Assembly (NCBI GenBank): GCA_004322275.1
Contig: SCTA01000022.1
Location: 62,001-126,000 of the forward strand
Source of the DNA: a bacterium
Lineage (GTDB): Bacteria > Desulfobacterota > Deferrisomatia > Deferrisomatales > BM512
Length of the DNA: 64,000 nucleotides
Direction of reading: 5' to 3'
Part shown: positions 59,848 to 64,000 of the stretch, one piece after another
Layout: each line of letters starts with the position of its first letter
How positions within the stretch are numbered: position 1 is the first letter of the stretch
The notes under the pieces: model-generated
What the model was told of the DNA's origin: nothing
Seen by the model: only the letters and a program-made list of their open reading frames with translations
The model's database searches: none
Translations under genes and position numbers: made by a program

Positions 59848-60228
59848 ATGGAAAAGCTACCGCCCGACACCTGCATAAGCGAAGCGGACCGCAGGGCTTA
59901 CCCGCGCAGCCCCGTCGTCGTTAAGAAAGCGAAGCTGCATTACGGCAACGAGATCTTTTTCGGCTACGCGACCAACGTCTCCCGCAGCGGCCTCTTCATC
60001 TCCTCCACAAAACTCCGGAGCCCCGGAGAAACCTACGCGGTGGAGTTCACCCTTCCGGGGGACGCCTCCCGCCGCTTCGTCTGCCGGGCCGAGGTCATGT
60101 GGGCGCGCCCCTACCGGCAGGGGTCCTTCTGCTCGGCTGGCTTCGGCCTTCGGTTCCTCGATCTTCCCGAGGAGGACGCCGTCTTCATAGATGAATGGGT
60201 GAAGCGGGTTAACGCGCAGATGAAGTGA
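59848..60228 (+). CDS. PilZ-domain protein (c-di-GMP receptor candidate)
   Basis: 126 residues, single PilZ domain. The binding motifs are there: RRAYPRSPV (RxxxR-like) and NVSRSGLFI (D/NxSxxG). Should bind c-di-GMP in the cytosol; a GGDEF cyclase with intact active site lies at 25325-26377 and type IV pilus genes at 5058-10658. No other domain. Convergent with rluD-like gene, overlap 20 bp. Confidence 0.9.
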   Translation: MEKLPPDTCISEADRRAYPRSPVVVKKAKLHYGNEIFFGYATNVSRSGLFISSTKLRSPGETYAVEFTLPGDASRRFVCRAEVMWARPYRQGSFCSAGFGLRFLDLPEEDAVFIDEWVKRVNAQMK

Positions 60229-61246
60229 TTCTTGCGGGAAGGGCTCCTGCGAGCCCGAAAACCGTGAGGCACTCCCGAAGCTCCCTCGGAAGGTCGGAAA
60301 AAATCTCCAGCCTCTCCCCCGTCGCCGGGTGCTCCATCCCCACGTAAAAAGCGTGCAGAAACATCCTCGAAAGCCCCGAAACTTCCGCGACCTCTCTGTT
60401 GAATCCCCTGTCGCCGTACCTCGAATCAAGCGCCACCGGGTGTCCGAGATGGGCGAAGTGCCGCCGTATCTGATGGTTTCTTCCGGTCAAAAGCTCGATC
60501 TCGACGAGGGTGGCCGAAAGAGGGTGGGCAGCCCTCCCCAGCACCCGGTACAGGGTAAGCGCGCTTTGAATCTTCGGTTCGAGTTCGAGGCAGGCCGGGC
60601 CCAGTTTCGCGTAGTCCCTGGAGTCGGGCCGCTTTTCCAGCTCCGCCTCGATCCTGCCTTCGTCGCACTCCAGCCTTCCCGCGGCCAGCGCCAGATATTT
60701 TTTGGAGAAGCGCTTCTGCTGAAGGTGAAAGCCGAGCTTTCTCTGCGCCCTCGGGTTCTTGCCGATGAGCACGAGGCCGCTGGTCTCTATGTCGAGGCGG
60801 TTCGCCAGCGCGGGCTGGAATTCGTCCTCCACCTTCGTCCCCAGATAGTGGCGGACGCGCTCTATGAGGGTGTCGCCGCTGCGGCGAAGGGCAGGGTGGC
60901 TGGCGCAGCCGGGGGGCTTGGAGACGACGAGGAGGTCTTCGTCCTCGCGCACCACGGTAAAGGGGCCCGCCGGGGTCGAAACAGCTTCGTTTTCTTTGAG
61001 AACCGGCTTCGTCGAGGGTTTTTGGGGCCGAAGAACCGCCACGGAGACGATATCGCCTCCGACGACCTTCCCGAGCGGGTCGGCGGGCCGCCCGCCTTTC
61101 TTTATCTCCCCCGTCCTCGCCTTCTTGAAGATTTCGCGGGGCGAAAGCTCAGGAAAGACCCTCCGCACAGCCTCCAGCACGGTCAGCCCCGTCCACTCGC
61201 CGCTTATCTCTATGTTCTTTACAACAGTAACCATTTCTCCGGTCAT
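60209..61246 (-). CDS. RluA/RluC/RluD-family pseudouridine synthase
   Basis: 345 residues. S4 RNA-binding domain (about 15-70: 'LTVLEAVRRVFPELSPREIF', 'GEIKKGGRPADPLGKVVGGD') then the catalytic domain with the active Asp in ANRLDIETSGLVLIGKN (His of HRLD is Asn), 'LIERVRHYLGTK', 'KYLALAAGRLECDEGRIEAE', 'SATLVEIELLTGRNHQIRRH' and 'DSRYGDRGFNREV'. Likely modifies 23S rRNA or tRNA uridines; the exact site is not predictable. ATGA overlap with the DUF89 gene. Confidence 0.92.
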   Translation of the reverse strand: MTGEMVTVVKNIEISGEWTGLTVLEAVRRVFPELSPREIFKKARTGEIKKGGRPADPLGKVVGGDIVSVAVLRPQKPSTKPVLKENEAVSTPAGPFTVVREDEDLLVVSKPPGCASHPALRRSGDTLIERVRHYLGTKVEDEFQPALANRLDIETSGLVLIGKNPRAQRKLGFHLQQKRFSKKYLALAAGRLECDEGRIEAELEKRPDSRDYAKLGPACLELEPKIQSALTLYRVLGRAAHPLSATLVEIELLTGRNHQIRRHFAHLGHPVALDSRYGDRGFNREVAEVSGLSRMFLHAFYVGMEHPATGERLEIFSDLPRELRECLTVFGLAGALPARITSSAR

Positions 61247-62112
61247 TCAACCATTCCCGTTCCGCTGACGAAGACCACGCTTCCCCTTTCGACTCCGAGC
61301 CAGGAGGCTACGGGGTCGCACTTGGCGCAGAGGAGGAAAAATACCGGCTTTTTCGAGATAAATTCGGGGTATTCGGTGAGGGTTTCGAGGTTCGCCATCC
61401 CCTTGGCGACGATTACGTCGGCGTTTTTCCACGCCGCGTGAAACTCCTCGCCGGAAAAGGGGGGCTCGACGCCGACGCAGTCGCTGCCGGTGTCCACGAG
61501 GTTTTCGATATGGAGGCCGAAGCGCTCCGCGCCCTCCCGCGTGAGGTCGTTCTGGGAGGGCTCTCCCTTCACGCAGTAGGAGACCTCGAAACCGGCGCGC
61601 TCGAAAAACTCGATGAGGGGAAGGTCGAAGAGCGCCTCGCCGCTGTTGTCGGCTAAGATTAAAATCTTCCGGGCGGTTTCAAGCGCGTTTTCAAACTCGC
61701 GAAGGTCGAGGCTGGCGAAGGAGAAATCGAACTCGCGCCATTCGCGCTCCACCTCCTCGAAGGGGCGGAAATAATCCAGCCGGTTCCCCATCGCGGCCAG
61801 CTTGAGCCTGCCCTCAAGGTCGCCGCCGCACTTTCCGGCGACGAGGGGGAGAGCTTTCGCGCTCATGGCGAACTCGCGCTCCTTGAAGCGGCGGAAGGGG
61901 TCGGGATTTCCTGTCAGCTCCTTCGACAGCCGCAAAAACCCGGTGGCGACCCGCGTGGGTACGCTCTCGCCCTCGCTGAACTGAATCCGCACATACTCGG
62001 CGGTCTGCGCCCTCACCGTCTCCAGGAGTGCGGGAAGGTCCGCGCACGCCTCGGCGGAGGCCTTTTCGGCCAGGCACAGGAGGCACTTCAGACAGTCCCT
62101 TCTCGCTCTCAT
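61243..62112 (-). CDS. DUF89/ARMT1-like metal-dependent phosphatase-fold protein
   Basis: 289 residues from the ATG at 62112 (ATGA with the upstream gene). N-terminal Cys set (DCLKCLLC: Cys7, 10, 13). The DUF89 signature is visible: ILADNSGEALFDLPLIEF (metal-binding Asp/Asn), then VIVAKGMANLETLTEYPEF and FFLLCAKCDPVASWLGV. DUF89 proteins are metal-dependent 'damage-control' phosphatases that remove aberrant sugar- or cofactor-phosphates. Coupled to a nucleoside phosphorylase, which would release sugar phosphates. The pairing suggests nucleoside-derived substrates. Confidence 0.85.
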   Translation of the reverse strand: MRARRDCLKCLLCLAEKASAEACADLPALLETVRAQTAEYVRIQFSEGESVPTRVATGFLRLSKELTGNPDPFRRFKEREFAMSAKALPLVAGKCGGDLEGRLKLAAMGNRLDYFRPFEEVEREWREFDFSFASLDLREFENALETARKILILADNSGEALFDLPLIEFFERAGFEVSYCVKGEPSQNDLTREGAERFGLHIENLVDTGSDCVGVEPPFSGEEFHAAWKNADVIVAKGMANLETLTEYPEFISKKPVFFLLCAKCDPVASWLGVERGSVVFVSGTGMVE

Positions 62113-62894
62113 TTTAGCTCCGCGAAAAACCCGAGGGCGAGCTCGGGCAAAAGCCCGTAGGCTTCCCTGAGCGCCCTCTCCTCTTCCGGGGATTTCTTCT
62201 CCCAGAGGGAGGATTCGAGGGGGAGGTCGCTGATGTAAGTCAGCGCCGCCCCCGGAAGGGAGTGGTGGCGGGCGGCGGAAAAAAAGGCGGAAAGCTCCAT
62301 CTCCAGCGCGTCGAAGCCCCGCTCGCGGAGCAGCCGGAGGTTTTCCGGCGCTTCGGCTGCAATCGAGCCGATGGTGAAGACCCTTCCCTCCCTCGGCGCT
62401 ATTCCCCGCTCCCGTAGCGTCTCTCTGAGCGCGCCCTCCAGCCCGCCGGAACAGGGAATCTCCGCGGCCTCGTCCACCAGCTCTCCGAAATCCCTGCCGA
62501 GGTAGCGCGTGTACCCCTCGCCGTCGGCGGCGGTCAGCGGCAGGAAGAAATCCCCCAGCGCCCAGCCGGAGCGCAGCGACCCCACCGCGCCCGCGAAGAG
62601 AAGGTTTCTGGCTCCGGAAAGGGAAAGAAAGGAGATGCAGTCGCCCACCCGCGAAGGCCCCACCCCGGTGCGAATCACCGTGACGCGCATACCCTTGAAG
62701 ACCGCCGTGAACCCCTGAAAGAAAAACGGCGGCGAAAGCGGAACGATAGACGCCTCCTCCACATGGCGCGAAAAGGACTTGAGGTGCATGAAGGGAGTGA
62801 GAATCACGTTCTCGGCGATCTCCCCCGGCGGACACCCGAGAGTAATTTCAAGCACCCTTGCGGGATCGCCCAAGCGGGGAGGGTTACAGGACAT
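62109..62894 (-). CDS. purine/uridine-type nucleoside phosphorylase
   Basis: 261 residues from the ATG at 62894, 2 bp after the small upstream gene. PNP_UDP fold: 'VIRTGVGPSRVGDCISFLSL', 'NLLFAGAVGSLRSGWALGDF', the substrate Glu in FDALEMELSAFFSAARH and the SD pair in YISDLPLESS, which binds the base in this family. Cleaves nucleosides with phosphate. Whether it prefers purines, uridine or methylthioadenosine is open. 4-bp overlap with the DUF89 gene. Confidence 0.85.
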   Translation of the reverse strand: MSCNPPRLGDPARVLEITLGCPPGEIAENVILTPFMHLKSFSRHVEEASIVPLSPPFFFQGFTAVFKGMRVTVIRTGVGPSRVGDCISFLSLSGARNLLFAGAVGSLRSGWALGDFFLPLTAADGEGYTRYLGRDFGELVDEAAEIPCSGGLEGALRETLRERGIAPREGRVFTIGSIAAEAPENLRLLRERGFDALEMELSAFFSAARHHSLPGAALTYISDLPLESSLWEKKSPEEERALREAYGLLPELALGFFAELK

Positions 62895-62896
62895 AA

Positions 62897-63100
62897 TCAA
62901 CCTAATTCTTCAAAATAATCTTCTTCGATTATGCCAGTCCCAATCAGTCTTTCGCACATCATGGGTGATTTTGTAAGCAGGTCGGCCAGTATCCTTCTTA
63001 AAACATGCGCGTCCTCCGGGAAATCCTCTTTTCCAAACCATTCATCTGATAACCTCAGAGCAATGGCATTTGCCCAATCGGAGTTTGTTATAATCTGCAT
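62897..63100 (-). CDS. small protein of unknown function (67 aa)
   Basis: ATG at 63100 preceded by GAAGGAAG; an ATG at 63118 would overlap the DpnI-like stop. Contains 'NSDWANAIALRLSDEWFG', 'HVLRRILADLLTKSPMMC', ending in an acidic tail (EEDYFEELG). No family recognised. AT-richer than the phosphorylase gene after it and close to the DpnI-like gene, so likely part of the same restriction operon (15-bp gap). Confidence 0.6.
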   Translation of the reverse strand: MQIITNSDWANAIALRLSDEWFGKEDFPEDAHVLRRILADLLTKSPMMCERLIGTGIIEEDYFEELG

Positions 63101-63114
63101 TTGACTTCCTTCGT

Positions 63115-63876
63115 TCATATGAGCCTGTAACTGCCCTTTGAAACGAACTCAAGATACCCTTTGTCTCTCAGAAATTGCAGTTGCTGCCTTATTTTGTCTT
63201 TTACGTGCCGGTTGTCCGGGTGTTTTTGCTGCAAAAACAATTCGTAGGAATACACATCCTGCAAATTGAATTCGGTTTTGTCGATTTTGTCTAAGCAGTT
63301 CATCACATCGACAATCCAGCCCTTGGTCTCTTTTTCATCGCGCAAAAACAGGGTTTTCTTCCAGTTTTCAAGAACTTTTTCCGTTGGCTGGATTTGCCTG
63401 TCCTTGACGTAGAAAATCTTTCCGGCATGGGGAATATTGTTTATCAGTATGTTGCACCCGACCCACGCTCCTCTTTTGGCAGCCGGCGAAAGAGGCTTTC
63501 TCTTTTCTATTATCTCCGGCGTGAAGAAGTGCTTCGGAACCACAGCGAAATTCAATACTTCGTAGTTAACAGGGCTGTAATTCAGCAAGAAAAAGTTCGG
63601 GTTATCATCGCCCTGCAATCTTTTGATCATCGTGTCGTAAGCGCCGTCAACTATCCTGGACCCCGATGAGTTTTTCTTGCTCTTAAGCTCAAAATCCTCG
63701 GAACATTTCGCACAGTAAAAATCCGCCACGGGGCGATTGTTCCTGTGGCTGTCTACGCCCGTTCCGCAATTAGGGCAGTAGATTTCACTTGAAACCCAAG
63801 CCTCGGAAAGAACCCGGATTTTCTGCGAATTGCTGGTGTATGCGTCGGCTAATTTCCGGTCAAAACATGTTAACAC
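63115..63876 (-). CDS. DpnI-type methyl-directed restriction endonuclease
   Basis: 253 residues, nearly the size of DpnI (254). Very similar motifs: 'SNSQKIRVLSEAWV', zinc Cys pairs YCPNCG and YCAKCSE (Cys34/37, 55/58), catalytic PD-(D/E)xK residues Asp52, Glu63 and Lys65 in NRPVADFYC and DFELKSKK, 'DDNPNFFLLNYSP', and a C-terminal winged helix (KDKIRQQLQFLRDKGYLEF). DpnI cleaves GATC only when adenine is methylated, so the host should lack Dam methylation. No methylase is required. Upstream partial gene ends 9 bp before the start. AT-rich relative to the chromosome, likely acquired. Confidence 0.93.
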   Translation of the reverse strand: MLTCFDRKLADAYTSNSQKIRVLSEAWVSSEIYCPNCGTGVDSHRNNRPVADFYCAKCSEDFELKSKKNSSGSRIVDGAYDTMIKRLQGDDNPNFFLLNYSPVNYEVLNFAVVPKHFFTPEIIEKRKPLSPAAKRGAWVGCNILINNIPHAGKIFYVKDRQIQPTEKVLENWKKTLFLRDEKETKGWIVDVMNCLDKIDKTEFNLQDVYSYELFLQQKHPDNRHVKDKIRQQLQFLRDKGYLEFVSKGSYRLI

Positions 63877-63885
63877 CGGTTTGCC

Positions 63886-64000
63886 TCATTTTGGCTCGGC
63901 GTAAACAGGCATATCTTCTGCACCGTTCAGCGGGTCAAGCTTCATCTCAGTCAAATACCCCGGATTTACATAAATGTGCATACCCATTTCCGCCATTATT
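63886..64000 (-). CDS. unidentified gene, C-terminal fragment
   Basis: Last 37 codons, running in from the right edge: ...MHIYVNPGYLTEMKLDP, NGAEDMPVYAEPK, TGA at 63888-63886. Next ATG (DpnI-like) follows after 9 bp with GAGG near, so it is in one operon with the endonuclease. Too short to identify; a start codon inside the window cannot be excluded (ATG at 63996). Confidence 0.55.
   Translation of the reverse strand, partial: IMAEMGMHIYVNPGYLTEMKLDPLNGAEDMPVYAEPK

Overview
The window is GC-rich, densely coded chromosomal DNA. Gene content and order point to a deltaproteobacterial-type bacterium (Desulfuromonadota/Desulfobacterota in the broad sense): pilMNOPQ leading into aroC-aroK-aroB, a SpoU-like methyltransferase of the COG4752 type directly after trmD, a DUF4911 protein, PASTA-tailed FtsI, and many GAF/GGDEF and sigma-54-activator proteins. 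This placement is an inference from gene content; no rRNA or tRNA gene was seen.

Layout. 1-10658 (minus): two lipoproteins, then the operon pilM-N-O-P-Q-aroC-aroK-aroB (type IV pilus inner-membrane complex plus secretin, and shikimate pathway steps). 10821-18795 (minus): gyrA, then ffh and rpsP-rimM-trmD-methyltransferase-rplS-rnhB-yraN (translation, tRNA modification, SRP). 19001-20935 (minus): LysM protein and a CpoB/YbgF-like lipoprotein. 21153-24404 (plus): DUF4911, tldD, acylphosphatase, cobyrinate a,c-diamide synthase. 24413-25323: an AT-rich PH-domain gene between REP-like palindromes, then one copy of a dispersed hairpin repeat. 25325-28472: GAF-GGDEF cyclase, zinc-ribbon membrane protein, CorC-like transporter. 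28631-46612 (plus): a complete dcw cluster (mraZ, rsmH, ftsL, ftsI, murE, murF, mraY, murD, ftsW, murG, murC, murB, ddl, ftsQ, ftsA, ftsZ) behind a strong promoter and MraZ boxes. 46617-55847: radical SAM protein, histidine kinase, NifA-like sigma-54 activator divergent from a glutamine-synthetase-like gene, glycosyltransferase, acyltransferase. 56095-62894: HemL-like aminotransferase, EF-P paralogue, PA2779/PA2778 module, PilZ protein, pseudouridine synthase, DUF89 protein with a nucleoside phosphorylase. 62897-64000 (minus): a DpnI-type methyl-directed restriction endonuclease operon running off the right edge.

Most unusual points. (i) The dcw MurB has Met and Phe where the catalytic Ser/Cys and Glu are expected. 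(ii) The glutamine-synthetase homologue has lost a metal ligand (Glu131 to Gly), the substrate Arg359 (to Cys) and the whole adenylylation loop. (iii) A family of about 120-140 bp intergenic hairpin repeats (five copies plus a fragment) all lie in one orientation, and four of them sit within about 1-15 bp of the 3' end of a minus-strand gene. (iv) A 15-codon mini-ORF links ftsI to murE by stop/start overlaps at both ends. (v) A DpnI-like enzyme forms an operon with unrecognised partner genes.
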